Assembly: GCF_010726085.1 (NCBI RefSeq)
Contig: NZ_AP022560.1
Coordinates: 5,332,001 to 5,396,000, forward strand
Origin: Mycolicibacterium moriokaense
GTDB taxonomy: Bacteria > Actinomycetota > Actinomycetes > Mycobacteriales > Mycobacteriaceae
DNA length: 64,000 bases
Direction of reading: 5' to 3'
Shown one piece after another: positions 44,242-53,075 of this stretch; the stretch's first letter is position 1, and the number at the start of each line of letters is the position of its first letter. Below the pieces are notes generated by a model, which was not told where the DNA came from, searched no databases, and saw nothing but the letters and a program-made list of their open reading frames with translations. A program made the translations under genes and the position numbers.

Positions 44242-45174
44242 TCAGCGACCTGGAACAGCGTCGACGACTCGGATGACGGTCTTACCGCGACCCCGGCGGG
44301 CCGGTTCGAATGCCGCGGCGGCCTCGTCGAGGGACCAAATGGTGCCGACGAGTGGGTGCAACCGTCCGTCTCTCAGTCGTAACTCCAGTTCGGCGAGTCC
44401 CGCGCGATCAGGTTCGACGACGAAGAAGACAGACAGGATGTTGTCGGGCGGATTCGGCGGCGGTTCCGCGATGCTGAGGAGTACACCGCCGGGACGGACC
44501 AAAGCCGCTGAGCGACAGAGAACTTGACCTCCGACCACATCGAAGACCATGTCGACCTTATCGAGGGCTTCAAGCCGATCCCGATCCAGGTCGATGAAGT
44601 CCTCGGCTCCCAGCCCGAGCGCCGTCTCCCGACTGGCTGCGCGGCCCGTACCGATCACCCGCGCACCCGCCTCCACGGCCAGCTGCACCGCTATCGAACC
44701 GACGCCGCCTGCGGCTCCGTGAATCAACACGGTCTGTCCAGCGCGAAGTTGACCGTGGGTGAACAGTCCCTGCCACGCCGTCAGACCCGAAATCGGCAGT
44801 GCCGCAGCCGTGATGTGGTCGATCCCGGCCGATAGCGGCGCAAGGTTGCGCGCCTCCACAGCGACGAATTCGGCAAGTGTGCCGTTGCGGCACCAATCGG
44901 TCACCCCGAAGACTCGTTGGCCGACCGTCAGACCGGTCGTCCCATAACCGAGTTCGGTGACGACTCCCGACACCTCATGTCCGGGAATGGTCGGCGCCCG
45001 GTCGCGGCCGGCGCGGTCGGTCCACGTTCCCGGCCAGTCCAGTTCGCCCGGCGTGAACGCCGCCGCATGCACTTGGACGATGACGTCGTTCTCGGCGGCG
45101 TGCGGATAGGGCATCTCCCCCAACGCAAGTCCGTCGATTCCGGCGGCGCGATCACGCGCGATGATTGCTTGCAT
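44242..45174 (-). CDS. zinc-independent quinone oxidoreductase/alcohol dehydrogenase-like
   Basis: 310-aa medium-chain dehydrogenase/reductase. The GroES-like N-terminal domain (IPGHEVSGVVTELG) is followed by the Rossmann nucleotide motif HGAAGGVGSIAVQLA near residue 150, typical of NADPH-dependent quinone or enone reductases. The zinc-ligand Cys cluster of alcohol dehydrogenases is missing. It lies 27 bp upstream of the HD gene on the same strand, likely co-transcribed. Confidence 0.9.
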   Translation of the reverse strand: MQAIIARDRAAGIDGLALGEMPYPHAAENDVIVQVHAAAFTPGELDWPGTWTDRAGRDRAPTIPGHEVSGVVTELGYGTTGLTVGQRVFGVTDWCRNGTLAEFVAVEARNLAPLSAGIDHITAAALPISGLTAWQGLFTHGQLRAGQTVLIHGAAGGVGSIAVQLAVEAGARVIGTGRAASRETALGLGAEDFIDLDRDRLEALDKVDMVFDVVGGQVLCRSAALVRPGGVLLSIAEPPPNPPDNILSVFFVVEPDRAGLAELELRLRDGRLHPLVGTIWSLDEAAAAFEPARRGRGKTVIRVVDAVPGR

Positions 45175-45292
45175 GGCGGTCAGCCTCTGGTGACGGCGCT
45201 GGGGCGGCGCGGCGAATCGCCTCGCGGATCGCCTCCATCACGCCGCCGCGGCCCCTGCCGCCCCGGGCGATCCAGATGCAGATCCAGTCCGC

Positions 45293-45583
45293 TCATCCGT
45301 CTGTGTCGGAGTCCTCACCCTTGTCTTCAGCGTCGTTGTCGGACTCGTCATCCTTGCCGGAGTCATCGCTCTTGCCGTCGGAGTCCTTGCCGGAACTCTC
45401 GCTTGCCTTTGCCGCGTCGCTGATCCCGTCCGCGTGCTTCGTCAGCAGCCGAGCCAACTGACGGGCCTCTTCAGGCGCCAACGAGTCCTCGAACATGCGC
45501 TCATTATCCTCGGACATCCGCTCGAGGTACACCTCATTTTCCTTCGTGGCGACATTCCACTGGCCGCCCCCGTGTTCCACCAT
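45293..45583 (-). CDS. acidic-tailed hypothetical protein, 96 aa
   Basis: The first half (EVYLERMSEDNERMFEDSLA, then PEEARQLARLLTKHADGI) is helical. The last 40 residues are almost only Asp, Glu, Ser, Lys and Gly, a disordered acidic tail. ATG 45583 is uncertain; GTG 45616 would add eleven residues. It lies 38 bp after a small exported protein. No family recognised. Confidence 0.55.
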   Translation of the reverse strand: MVEHGGGQWNVATKENEVYLERMSEDNERMFEDSLAPEEARQLARLLTKHADGISDAAKASESSGKDSDGKSDDSGKDDESDNDAEDKGEDSDTDG

Positions 45584-45621
45584 TTGCGTTGGGTACCCCG
45601 GCGTCTGGGTTATCACCCCTC

Positions 45622-45993
45622 TCAGGGCACGCGGGTCCAGGGTTGGCAGTTGCGCGACTCGAAGGCCTTCACCTCGGAATTGATGTTCGCGAACATCGGA
45701 CCGATCGACATGTTCGTCGCGACCACGTTGTCCTTGTTCGTGTCGGGTGTGCTGTACGCGAACCACGCGCACATCGAGTCCAGGGTCGGGACATCGTTGA
45801 TCCAGACCCCGAAGGTCGACGCCGTGCCTGCCGTTTGATAGAGGCCCGGCGCGATGTCGGGACCGACGAGAAAGAACCCGTTGCCCGGGATCGGGTCCAA
45901 CGGGGCAGCGCCGTCCGGTGATGCAGACGCGACACCGGAAGCCGCGGCAATCAGCGCGGCCGCTGCGCAACACGGGATCGAGCGCATTCGCAC
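45622..45993 (-). CDS. secreted hypothetical protein, 123 aa
   Basis: An N-terminal signal peptide (MRMRSIPCCAAAALIAAASG, cleavage near AAA-SG or VASA-SP) is followed by a short mature domain with GFFLVGPDIAPGLYQT and two cysteines (SMCAWFAY and RNCQPW) that could pair outside the membrane. The motif PDIAPGLYQT resembles small exported mycobacterial proteins of unknown role. It starts 3 bp after the stop of the membrane protein gene at 45997. Confidence 0.7.
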   Translation of the reverse strand: MRMRSIPCCAAAALIAAASGVASASPDGAAPLDPIPGNGFFLVGPDIAPGLYQTAGTASTFGVWINDVPTLDSMCAWFAYSTPDTNKDNVVATNMSIGPMFANINSEVKAFESRNCQPWTRVP

Positions 45994-45996
45994 CTC

Positions 45997-46665
45997 CTAT
46001 ATGCCTGACTTGGACGGCCCTCGAAAACGTCGGAAGCGAGCCTCCAGGCTCAGCGGTAAGCCCTGTTTTGCCGGTGAGGGGGCCATCGTCGCCGCCGGCA
46101 GAGCACGATTCTGCGCACGGACGACCACCGGCATGGTGAGCATCTTGCTGAGCACACTGATCTCGCGCTTGGCCTGCTCACGGGCGATGAACAGCAAGTC
46201 GAGCGGGTACCACAGGCCGACCCAGGCGACGACGAGAAAGACGCCGCTGCCAATCAGGTCGTTGGCGAACTCACCCATTCCCGGTCGCGTGAACGCGAAC
46301 GACAAGGCGATGCCGAGGACGAACAGAAACGAGCCGCTGAGCAGCGACCGCATGCCTTGGCGCCAGATGAGGTCGTGTTCGCGGTTGGCTCGACGCAGCC
46401 GCAGGTCGCAGTATCGGCGTACGGCCGCCACCACCTTGGTGGCCTCCTCGTCGGAGCACACACTGGCGATGTCCAGAATGACGCGCTGTTGGGGGCCGAC
46501 ATCGCGCTGGGCGAGCAACCGTTCGACCAGTTCGTCCATACCGCTGTCGATGCGACGCGCTCCGGCGAGCAGGCCGCTCGGATCGGCGTAGAACAATTCG
46601 TCGGCGTTGGCCACCTCGATCACCACATCGGCCGGGGGCGTGCGCCATCTGCGTCGTAGGTTCAC
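45997..46665 (-). CDS. hypothetical membrane protein, 222 aa
   Basis: Start chosen at GTG 46665, 4 bp after GGGGAGG; the longer frame would cross the divergent lipoprotein gene. The N-terminal 90 residues form a soluble alpha/beta region (VVIEVANADELFY, RVILDIASVCSDEEATK). Two membrane spans follow near 120-170 (LSGSFLFVLGIALSFAF and GSGVFLVVAWVGLWYPLDLL), and a basic C-terminus. No family recognised. Same strand and contiguous with the secreted protein gene. Confidence 0.62.
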   Translation of the reverse strand: MNLRRRWRTPPADVVIEVANADELFYADPSGLLAGARRIDSGMDELVERLLAQRDVGPQQRVILDIASVCSDEEATKVVAAVRRYCDLRLRRANREHDLIWRQGMRSLLSGSFLFVLGIALSFAFTRPGMGEFANDLIGSGVFLVVAWVGLWYPLDLLFIAREQAKREISVLSKMLTMPVVVRAQNRALPAATMAPSPAKQGLPLSLEARFRRFRGPSKSGI

Positions 46666-46801
46666 CACACCTCCCCGGCCCGGGGCCGCGCCGTTCAGCC
46701 ACGGCACCAGCGAATAGTACGTACCAAGATGGCAGTCACGAGTGAGATCTGCACAGCTGGTTTTCTGATCGATATCCCGAGCGCGGCTGTACCGTTGCGC
46801 G

Positions 46802-47929
46802 ATGCGCAGCCGTCGGACGATCGCCACTGTCGTCACGGCAATCCTGGTCGCGTCACTGTGTGCGTGTGGTTCGGTAGCGCCGAACACATCGCCGAGTACC
46901 GAGGCCGGATTTCCACCGGCGATGACGGACCGACTCGACGCGGCAATCGAGCAGGTGATGGCGGACAAGTCGATTCCGGGTGTGATCGTTGGTGTCTGGG
47001 GTCAAGATGGCGACTACGTCCGAGCGTTCGGCGTCGCCGACCAAGAGAGCCGTGCCCCGATGCGGACCGACTTCTACACGCGAATCGGCAGTGTGACAAA
47101 GACTTTCACCATCACGGCCTTACTGCAGTTGGTCGATCAGGGGAAGCTGCGGCTTGACGACCCGATCGCTGAGTACATCCCGGGCGTGCCGTCGGGCGAT
47201 GTGATCACGTTGCGGCTACTGGCGCAGATGCAAAGCGGGCTTGTCACCTACGACGGCACGCCGGAGTTCGAGGCCGCGTTCATCGCCGACCCGCAACGAA
47301 CCTTCACTCCGCAGCAACTGCTGGACTTTGCACTCGATAAACCGCTGCAGTTTCCACCGGGAACGAAGTTCGACTACTGCAACACCAACACGGTCCTTCT
47401 CGGACTGGTGGTCGAGAAGGTCAGCGGCCAGAGCCTGGCGGACTACGTCAGCGAGCACATCCTCGTCCCACTGAAGTTGACCCACACGAGCATTCCCACC
47501 ACAACCGCCATTCCCGATCCTCATCCGCAGGGGTACACCGTCATCGACGGGGCCGAACGGATCACCACCAACTGGAACCCGTCCTGGGCGTGGTCGGCCG
47601 GCAACATGATCTCCGCGCTCGACGACATGCGGATCTGGGGGCGCGCACTGTCGTCGGGTGAGTTGATCTCCGAGGAGATGCGGCGCGAACGTTTTCGCAG
47701 CGCCCTCCCGATGAGCGAGAGCGCGAAATACGGTGTCGGTGCATTCGAAACGGGTGCCTGGGTAGGCCACAGCGGCGTCACGCCCGGCTTCGAGACCGTC
47801 GTCGTGGGATTGCCGGAGGAGCAGAGCACGCTCGTGATCTTCGCCAACACCGACGTACCTCACGAGATCGGCACCGATCTCGCCCGCGCAATCACCGAGA
47901 TCGTCTCGCCCAACCACGTCTACCGCTGA
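46802..47929 (+). CDS. beta-lactamase-fold serine hydrolase lipoprotein
   Basis: 375-aa class C beta-lactamase/D,D-peptidase-like protein. A lipoprotein signal ends at SLCAC near residue 22. The active-site SxxK is SVTK near residue 97, the YxN motif is YCN near residue 195, and the third-box equivalent is HSG near 322. Such mycobacterial lipoproteins are penicillin-binding-like or esterases; true beta-lactamase activity is not implied. Divergent from the membrane protein gene. Confidence 0.88.
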   Translation: MRSRRTIATVVTAILVASLCACGSVAPNTSPSTEAGFPPAMTDRLDAAIEQVMADKSIPGVIVGVWGQDGDYVRAFGVADQESRAPMRTDFYTRIGSVTKTFTITALLQLVDQGKLRLDDPIAEYIPGVPSGDVITLRLLAQMQSGLVTYDGTPEFEAAFIADPQRTFTPQQLLDFALDKPLQFPPGTKFDYCNTNTVLLGLVVEKVSGQSLADYVSEHILVPLKLTHTSIPTTTAIPDPHPQGYTVIDGAERITTNWNPSWAWSAGNMISALDDMRIWGRALSSGELISEEMRRERFRSALPMSESAKYGVGAFETGAWVGHSGVTPGFETVVVGLPEEQSTLVIFANTDVPHEIGTDLARAITEIVSPNHVYR

Positions 47930-47979
47930 CGGCTGCGCGAAATCCCCTGTGGCCCAAGAGGACCCCACGATGAACGCGA

Positions 47980-48753
47980 CTACCAGTCAGGCCGGCGCTT
48001 CTCGATGAAGGCCGCGACACCCTCCAGTGCGCTCGGGTCCATCATGTTGCAGGCCATCGTCGAACCCGCGTCGGCGTAGGCCGCCTCAATATCGACTTCA
48101 ATCTGGCGATAGAAGAGCGCCTTCCCCATCGCGACGGCTACCCGCGGCTTGGCAACTATCTGCGCGACCAGCGCTTCGACCTCGTCGTCCAGGAGATCGG
48201 GCGACGCCACTTTGTTGACCAGCCCCAGCACGCGCGCCTCCTCTGCGGAGATGAACTCGCCGGTGACAAGCATCTCGAAGGCGGCTTTGCGTGGCACGTT
48301 GCGCGACAGTGCCACTCCAGGCGTCGCGCAGAAGAGTCCGACGTTGATACCGCTGACCGCGAACCGAGCGTCGTCGCTGGCGACCGCGAGATCACACATC
48401 GCGACGAGCTGACATCCCGCCGCGGTCGCGAGGCCCTGTACGCGCGCGATCACCGGGACTGGAAGCCGCTGGATCGACAGCATCAGGGAGGTGCACTGGG
48501 CGAACAGCTCTTGGTAGTACTCCAGCGACGGCTCGGCCCGCATCTCCTTCAGGTCGTGGCCGGCGCAGAAGGCCTTGCCTGCCGCGGCGAGTACGACGGC
48601 GCGCACCGACTCATCGTCGGCGAGCTTGTCGAGGGCCTCGCCCAACGCTGCGAGCATCGCCTCCGACAAGGCGTTGAACGCGCCGGGGCGGTTCAGCGTC
48701 AGTGTGACGACGCCGCGGTCGTCTCGGCGGTCCAGCAGCAGCGTGTCTCCCAT
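47980..48753 (-). CDS. enoyl-CoA hydratase/isomerase family protein
   Basis: 257-aa crotonase-fold protein that acts on acyl-CoA thioesters in beta-oxidation. The oxyanion-hole region is AAAGKAFCAGHDLKEM near residue 60, and the second is RVQGLATAAGCQLVAMCDLA near 105. The catalytic Glu positions of classic hydratases (usually near 115 and 135) are not evident, so isomerase or another crotonase activity is possible. ATG 48753 chosen; upstream codons cross the groEL1 terminator. Confidence 0.87.
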   Translation of the reverse strand: MGDTLLLDRRDDRGVVTLTLNRPGAFNALSEAMLAALGEALDKLADDESVRAVVLAAAGKAFCAGHDLKEMRAEPSLEYYQELFAQCTSLMLSIQRLPVPVIARVQGLATAAGCQLVAMCDLAVASDDARFAVSGINVGLFCATPGVALSRNVPRKAAFEMLVTGEFISAEEARVLGLVNKVASPDLLDDEVEALVAQIVAKPRVAVAMGKALFYRQIEVDIEAAYADAGSTMACNMMDPSALEGVAAFIEKRRPDW

Positions 48754-48800
48754 CAGCTCCAAGCATGCACGATTCACCACCGAATCGACAGGAAACGAAA

Positions 48801-48834
48801 ACACCCCCGGCCCAACAGGACCGGGGGTGTTTTG
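48801..48834 (-). terminator. terminator downstream of groEL1
   Basis: ACACCCCCGG and CCGGGGGTGT form a 10-bp stem with T-runs on both sides (TTTTCG leftward, TTTTGC rightward), so it can act in both directions. It separates groEL1 from the enoyl-CoA hydratase gene. Confidence 0.9.
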
Positions 48835-48847
48835 CTCGACTCAGCGG

Positions 48848-48892
48848 TTTCGGCGTGCTTGGTCATGCTGAGGGTGACTCAGCACGCCGAAA
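48848..48892 (-). other. long inverted repeat in the groEL1 3' region
   Basis: TTTCGGCGTGCT and AGCACGCCGAAA are perfect 12-bp arms 21 bp apart, right after the groEL1 stop. A shorter stem GCTGAG/CTCAGC inside competes with the outer one. Confidence 0.7.
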
Positions 48893-48898
48893 TCACTG

Positions 48899-50530
48899 CT
48901 AGTGGTGATGATGACCATGGCCGTGGCTGTGGCCATGACCGTCGTCCTCCGACTCGGCCGGCTTTTCGACGACCGCCGTCTCGGTGGTCAGCACCATCCG
49001 CGCGACGGAGGCCGCGTTAAGCACCGCCGACCGGGTGACCTTGACGGGGTCGACGACACCCGCAGCGGCCAGATCGCCGTACTCGAGCGTCGCGGCGTTG
49101 AAGCCCTGCCCGGCGGGCAGCTCGGCGACCTTGCTCACCACAACCGAACCGTCGAGCCCGGCGTTGGTGGCGATCCAGTACAGCGGCGCACTCAGCGCAG
49201 AGGCGAACACGTCGACGCCCAGAGCCTCGTCGCCCGAGAGGGATTCGCGCAGCTTGGCGAGCACCGAGCCGGACTGGACGAGTGCCGAGCCGCCACCCGC
49301 GACGATGCCCTCCTCCACTGCCGCCTTGGCTGCCGCCACAGCGTCCTCGACCGCTTCCTTACGCTTCTTCAGATCGGTCTCGGTGGCCGCGCCGACCTTG
49401 ATGACGGCGACGCCGCCGGACAGCTTGGCCAACCGCTCCTCGAGCTTCTCGCGATCCCAATCGGAATCGCTGACCTCGATCTCGGAGCGCAACTGCGCCT
49501 TACGCGCCTCAATGGCCTCCTGCGTACCGCCGCCGTCGACGATGACGGTGCTGTCCTTGTCGACCACCACCCGCCGCGCGGTACCCAGCACGTCCAGGCC
49601 GACCTCACGCAGCAACAGGCCCACGTCGGGGTTGACGACCTGCCCGCCGGTCACCACGGCCAGATCCTCGAGGAACGCCTTGCGGCGATCACCGAAGAAC
49701 GGCGCCTTGACGGCGACGGCCTTGAGCGTCTTGCGAATTGCGTTGACCACCAGGGTCGACAGCGCCTCGCCCTCGACGTCCTCCGCCACGATCAGCAGCG
49801 GCTTGCCCGCCTCGGCGACCTTCTCCAACAGGGGAAGAAGGTCGGGCAGCGAGCTGATCTTCTCGCGGTGCAACAGGACGAGTGCGTCCTCGAACACGGT
49901 TTCCTGCGAGTCGAAGTCGGTGATGAAGTACGCGGAGATGAAGCCCTTGTCGAAGCCCACACCCTCGGTGACCTCGAGCTCGGTGTTCAGCGTCGAGGAC
50001 TCCTCGACCGTCACAACACCGTCGTTGCCGACCGTGGTCATCGCCTCGCCCACCAGCTCGCCGACCTGCTCGTCGCGCGACGAGACCGTCGCAACCTGAG
50101 CGATGCCGGTCTTGTCGCTGACCGGAGTCGCCGCCGCCAGCAGCGCTTCGGAGACCGCGTCAGCGGCCTTGCTGATGCCCGAGCCGAGTGCGATCGGGTT
50201 CGCGCCCGCCGCCACGTTGCGCAGGCCCGCCTTGATCATCGCCTGCGCGAGGACCGTCGCGGTGGTGGTGCCGTCGCCTGCGACGTCGTTGGTCTTGGTC
50301 GCGACCGACTTCACCAGCTGGGCACCCAGGTTCTCGAAGGGGTCCTCGAGGTCGATCTCACGGGCGATGGTGACGCCGTCGTTGGTCACCACCGGGCCGC
50401 CGTACGCCTTGGACAGCACCACGTGCCGGCCTCGCGGTCCAAGCGTGATCCGCACAGCGTCGGCGAGCTTGTCGACCCCGGCTTCCATCGCCCGGCGCGC
50501 AGTCTCGTTGAACTCAATCTGCTTGCTCAT
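48899..50530 (-). CDS. groEL1: chaperonin GroEL1 with His-rich tail
   Basis: 543-aa 60-kDa chaperonin. [12 protein letters not shown] carries the ATP-binding Asp near residue 87, and all three chaperonin domains are present. The C-terminus is [13 protein letters not shown] instead of the GGM tail of GroEL2, the mark of mycobacterial GroEL1, which in M. smegmatis serves mycolic acid synthesis during biofilm growth. It follows groES with a long hairpin between. The Bxb1-type attB inside it (48956-49003) is intact. Confidence 0.98.
   Translation of the reverse strand: MSKQIEFNETARRAMEAGVDKLADAVRITLGPRGRHVVLSKAYGGPVVTNDGVTIAREIDLEDPFENLGAQLVKSVATKTNDVAGDGTTTATVLAQAMIKAGLRNVAAGANPIALGSGISKAADAVSEALLAAATPVSDKTGIAQVATVSSRDEQVGELVGEAMTTVGNDGVVTVEESSTLNTELEVTEGVGFDKGFISAYFITDFDSQETVFEDALVLLHREKISSLPDLLPLLEKVAEAGKPLLIVAEDVEGEALSTLVVNAIRKTLKAVAVKAPFFGDRRKAFLEDLAVVTGGQVVNPDVGLLLREVGLDVLGTARRVVVDKDSTVIVDGGGTQEAIEARKAQLRSEIEVSDSDWDREKLEERLAKLSGGVAVIKVGAATETDLKKRKEAVEDAVAAAKAAVEEGIVAGGGSALVQSGSVLAKLRESLSGDEALGVDVFASALSAPLYWIATNAGLDGSVVVSKVAELPAGQGFNAATLEYGDLAAAGVVDPVKVTRSAVLNAASVARMVLTTETAVVEKPAESEDDGHGHSHGHGHHHH
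48956..49003. other. unoccupied Bxb1-type attB inside groEL1
   Basis: Compared from memory with the Bxb1 attB of M. smegmatis, 40 of 48 bases agree, including the central GT of the crossover (GTCTC here at 48978-48982). groEL1 is unbroken, so no Bxb1-like phage is inserted. Confidence 0.6.
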
Positions 50531-50566
50531 GGATGTGCTTTCTGACTAATGGGGGATGTACGAGTG

Positions 50567-50609
50567 CCGCCCCGGAACTGTCCCGTCGATACGGGAAGCT
50601 CCGGGGCGG
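50567..50609 (-). other. two-tier hairpin between groES and groEL1
   Basis: CCGCCCCGGA pairs with TCCGGGGCGG (10 bp). After a small internal loop, TCCCGT pairs with ACGGGA (6 bp) around a cgat loop. It follows the groES stop by 12 bp. A role in processing or partial termination of the groES-groEL1 mRNA is likely. Confidence 0.8.
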
Positions 50610-50620
50610 GACACGGGTGC

Positions 50621-50923
50621 TTACTTGTTGACGACAGCCAACACGTCGCGGGCGGAGAGGATCAGGTACTCCTCGCCGTTGTACTTGATCTCGGTGCCGC
50701 CGTACTTGCTGTAGATGACGGTGTCGCCCTCGGAGACGTCCAGCGGGATGCGCTTCTCGCCGTCCTCGTCCCAGCGGCCGGGGCCGACTGCGACGACGGT
50801 GCCCTCCTGGGGCTTCTCCTTGGCGGTGTCGGGGATGACCAGACCGGAAGCGGTCGTGGTCTCGGCCTCGTTGGCCTGAACGAGGATCTTGTCCTCGAGT
50901 GGCTTGATGTTCACGCTCGCCAC
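50621..50923 (-). CDS. groES: co-chaperonin GroES
   Basis: 100-aa cap of the chaperonin. [20 protein letters not shown] opens the beta barrel, with the mobile loop in [18 protein letters not shown] and the roof loop near [16 protein letters not shown]. The start is GTG 50923, which gives the normal length and follows GGAGGG; the frame extends five codons further upstream. First gene of the CIRCE-controlled operon. Confidence 0.98.
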   Translation of the reverse strand: MASVNIKPLEDKILVQANEAETTTASGLVIPDTAKEKPQEGTVVAVGPGRWDEDGEKRIPLDVSEGDTVIYSKYGGTEIKYNGEEYLILSARDVLAVVNK

Positions 50924-51055
50924 GATGGAGCCCTCCACTAATTCGGGTGTCGAACCCGGGGGATCCCGGGATCCTAATTACCAGGTGTTTCGGCATAGCG
51001 TCCGTACCTTGCGACGTCGTCGCGGGTGCCGGCGCAGGGGTTGGCCGCCTGCCAC

Positions 51056-51082
51056 CTAGCACTCTATACATGAGAGTGCTAG
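51056..51082 (-). promoter_or_regulatory. CIRCE element (HrcA operator)
   Basis: CTAGCACTC, nine bases, GAGTGCTAG: perfect 9-bp arms of the CIRCE inverted repeat. It lies 133 bp upstream of groES and marks heat-shock control by HrcA. Confidence 0.95.
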
Positions 51083-51124
51083 CACTCAAGACTGCCCCAC
51101 TGCCTATCGCGACGGGCGAACAGT

Positions 51125-51577
51125 TCAGAAGTTCGATGGATCGACCATCAGATGATCGGAGACGTTGCCGATCATCTGGATCTCGACCTTGCGCTCGGTG
51201 AAGTGCCAGCTCGCGCCGTCGCGGCCGAACGCGTCGAAATACCGCCCGACCACGATCGGCTGGATCGGCACGGTCTCGGTGTCCTGCAGGACGCAGAAGG
51301 TGGAGCGGGCGACGGCCGTGTCGCCGCTGAGCTCGACGATCGGGTTCAGCACCAGGTGCCGTGTCCGCGGCGTGTTGCCGTGGTCGGGGAAGCGGCGGGT
51401 CGTGGCGGCGAAGAGGTTGGCGATGTTCTCCACGCCGGATACGCCCGCCGGACCCGTGCCGCCGAACGTCGCTCGCGACAGCAGCGCGCCGACGCCGTCG
51501 AAGTCACCCGCGTCGATCAGCTCGGCATAGCGGTAGAGCAGTTCGATGATCTCCAGTTTGTCCTCGACGGTGCTCAC
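51125..51577 (-). CDS. SnoaL-like NTF2-fold protein, 150 aa
   Basis: NTF2/SnoaL_4-type domain: [20 protein letters not shown] forms the usual first helices, [12 protein letters not shown] and ARSTFCVLQ the strands. Its GTG start overlaps the tsaD stop (GTGA), so it is the last gene of the t6A operon. Ligand and activity unknown. Confidence 0.78.
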   Translation of the reverse strand: MSTVEDKLEIIELLYRYAELIDAGDFDGVGALLSRATFGGTGPAGVSGVENIANLFAATTRRFPDHGNTPRTRHLVLNPIVELSGDTAVARSTFCVLQDTETVPIQPIVVGRYFDAFGRDGASWHFTERKVEIQMIGNVSDHLMVDPSNF

Positions 51578-52599
51578 GCGACCTGGCCTTTCACCACCGG
51601 TAGCCCCGGGTCACTCACCGCATGCAGCGGCGACGGCGCCGCGCCGGCCGCGATGAGGTGGGCGGCGAACGACGCGATCATCGCGCCGTTGTCGGTACAC
51701 AGCCGCGGCCGTGGAATGCGCAGCGTGAGGCCGGCCTCGGCGCAGCGGTCCTCGGCGAGTTCACGGAGCCGCGAGTTGGCGGCGACCCCGCCGGCGATCA
51801 ACAACGTCGACACACCGAGCTGTTTCGCCGCCCGCACCGCCTTGAGGGTCAGCACATCGGCGACCGCCTCCTGGAAGCCGGCGGCGACATCGGCCTGCGA
51901 CGCTTCCGGATGGCTCTCGACGTAGCGCGCCACAGCGGTTTTGAGCCCGGAGAAGCTGAACGCGTACGGATCGTCGCGCGGCCCGGTCATGCCGCGAGGG
52001 AACACGATCGCGTCGCGGTCGCCGGTCCGTGCGAGGTCGTCGAGCACCTTGCCACCCGGATAGCCGAGACCCAGCAGGCGTGCCACCTTGTCGTAGGCCT
52101 CGCCGGCGGCGTCGTCGACGGTGCTGCCGAGTTCGATGATCGGCTCTCCGAGCGACCGCACGTGCAGGAGGTGGGTGTGTCCGCCGGACACCAGCAGCCC
52201 GACGCTTTCCGGCAGCGGGCCGTGGTCGTACACGTCGGCGGCCAGGTGTCCGCCGAGGTGGTTGACGGCGTAGAACGGCACCTGCCACGCGGCCGAATAC
52301 GCCTTGGCGGCAGCCACTCCCACCAACAGGGCGCCAGCCAGGCCCGGACCGATGGTGGCGGCGACGACGTCCGGCTTGTCCACGCTCGCCGCTTCGAGGG
52401 CGCGGCGCATCGTCGGCCCGAGCGCCTCCAGGTGTGCGCGCGACGCGATCTCGGGAACCACGCCGCCGAACCGAGCGTGCTCGTCGACGCTGGAGGCCAC
52501 CTCGTCGGCCAGCAACATCACCGAACCGTCTGCGCCCAGTTCGGCGATGCCCACGCCGGTTTCGTCGCAGGAGCTCTCGATGGCAAGGATGATTGTCAT
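51574..52599 (-). CDS. tsaD: tRNA t6A threonylcarbamoyltransferase TsaD
   Basis: 341-aa Kae1/Qri7-family protein that transfers the threonylcarbamoyl group to A37 of ANN-decoding tRNAs. The N-terminal ASKHA phosphate motif is [12 protein letters not shown]. The metal-binding HxxxH is in [12 protein letters not shown] near residues 112-116, and [11 protein letters not shown] follows. Overlaps rimI upstream and the SnoaL gene downstream by 4 bp each. Works with TsaB and TsaE encoded in the same operon. Confidence 0.97.
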   Translation of the reverse strand: MTIILAIESSCDETGVGIAELGADGSVMLLADEVASSVDEHARFGGVVPEIASRAHLEALGPTMRRALEAASVDKPDVVAATIGPGLAGALLVGVAAAKAYSAAWQVPFYAVNHLGGHLAADVYDHGPLPESVGLLVSGGHTHLLHVRSLGEPIIELGSTVDDAAGEAYDKVARLLGLGYPGGKVLDDLARTGDRDAIVFPRGMTGPRDDPYAFSFSGLKTAVARYVESHPEASQADVAAGFQEAVADVLTLKAVRAAKQLGVSTLLIAGGVAANSRLRELAEDRCAEAGLTLRIPRPRLCTDNGAMIASFAAHLIAAGAAPSPLHAVSDPGLPVVKGQVA

Positions 52600-53075
52600 G
52601 ACGGATCCTCTTGAGGAAGGCGCTTCATGGTATAGGCGTCGGCTCCACTGGCGCGGTAATAACGCCGACGCAGACCGACATTGACGAATCCGAAGCTTTC
52701 GTAGAGCGCGATCGCAGGTACGTTGTCGGTGCGCACCTCGAGGAAAACCACGCTGTCGGAAGCAATTTCGAGGAGTTCTTGCACCAGCCGGCGTCCGATT
52801 CCCTGCCCTTGATAGTCCGGATCGACGCCGATGGTGTGGATTTCGTACTCGTAGGGCCGGGTCCGGCCCAGCCGCGCGATCCCCGCGTAGCCCACGAGCT
52901 TCTCGACCCCCAGCTCATCCTTGACGCGCGCGGCGACATAGTGGATGTGTTTGGCCTTGAGTTCGGCCAGGAACGCCCGCTCCGGCCAGGGATCGTCACC
53001 CTTGAACAACTGGGCTTCCAGTTCGGCACATCGCGCGGCGTCAGACGGTTTCAGCTTCCCGTAGACGACGGTCAT
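52596..53075 (-). CDS. rimI: ribosomal-protein-alanine N-acetyltransferase RimI-like
   Basis: 159-aa GNAT acetyltransferase. The acetyl-CoA loop is [13 protein letters not shown] near residue 97, and [18 protein letters not shown] is the C-terminal GNAT signature. RimI acetylates N-terminal amines such as that of S18 in other bacteria. Overlaps by 4 bp with tsaB and tsaD, the usual actinobacterial order. Confidence 0.94.
   Translation of the reverse strand: MTVVYGKLKPSDAARCAELEAQLFKGDDPWPERAFLAELKAKHIHYVAARVKDELGVEKLVGYAGIARLGRTRPYEYEIHTIGVDPDYQGQGIGRRLVQELLEIASDSVVFLEVRTDNVPAIALYESFGFVNVGLRRRYYRASGADAYTMKRLPQEDPS

Noticed and set aside
48902..50545. Long rightward ORF of 547 codons opposite groEL1
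   Set aside because: Mirror of the groEL1 frame; no start site signal and no recognisable family.
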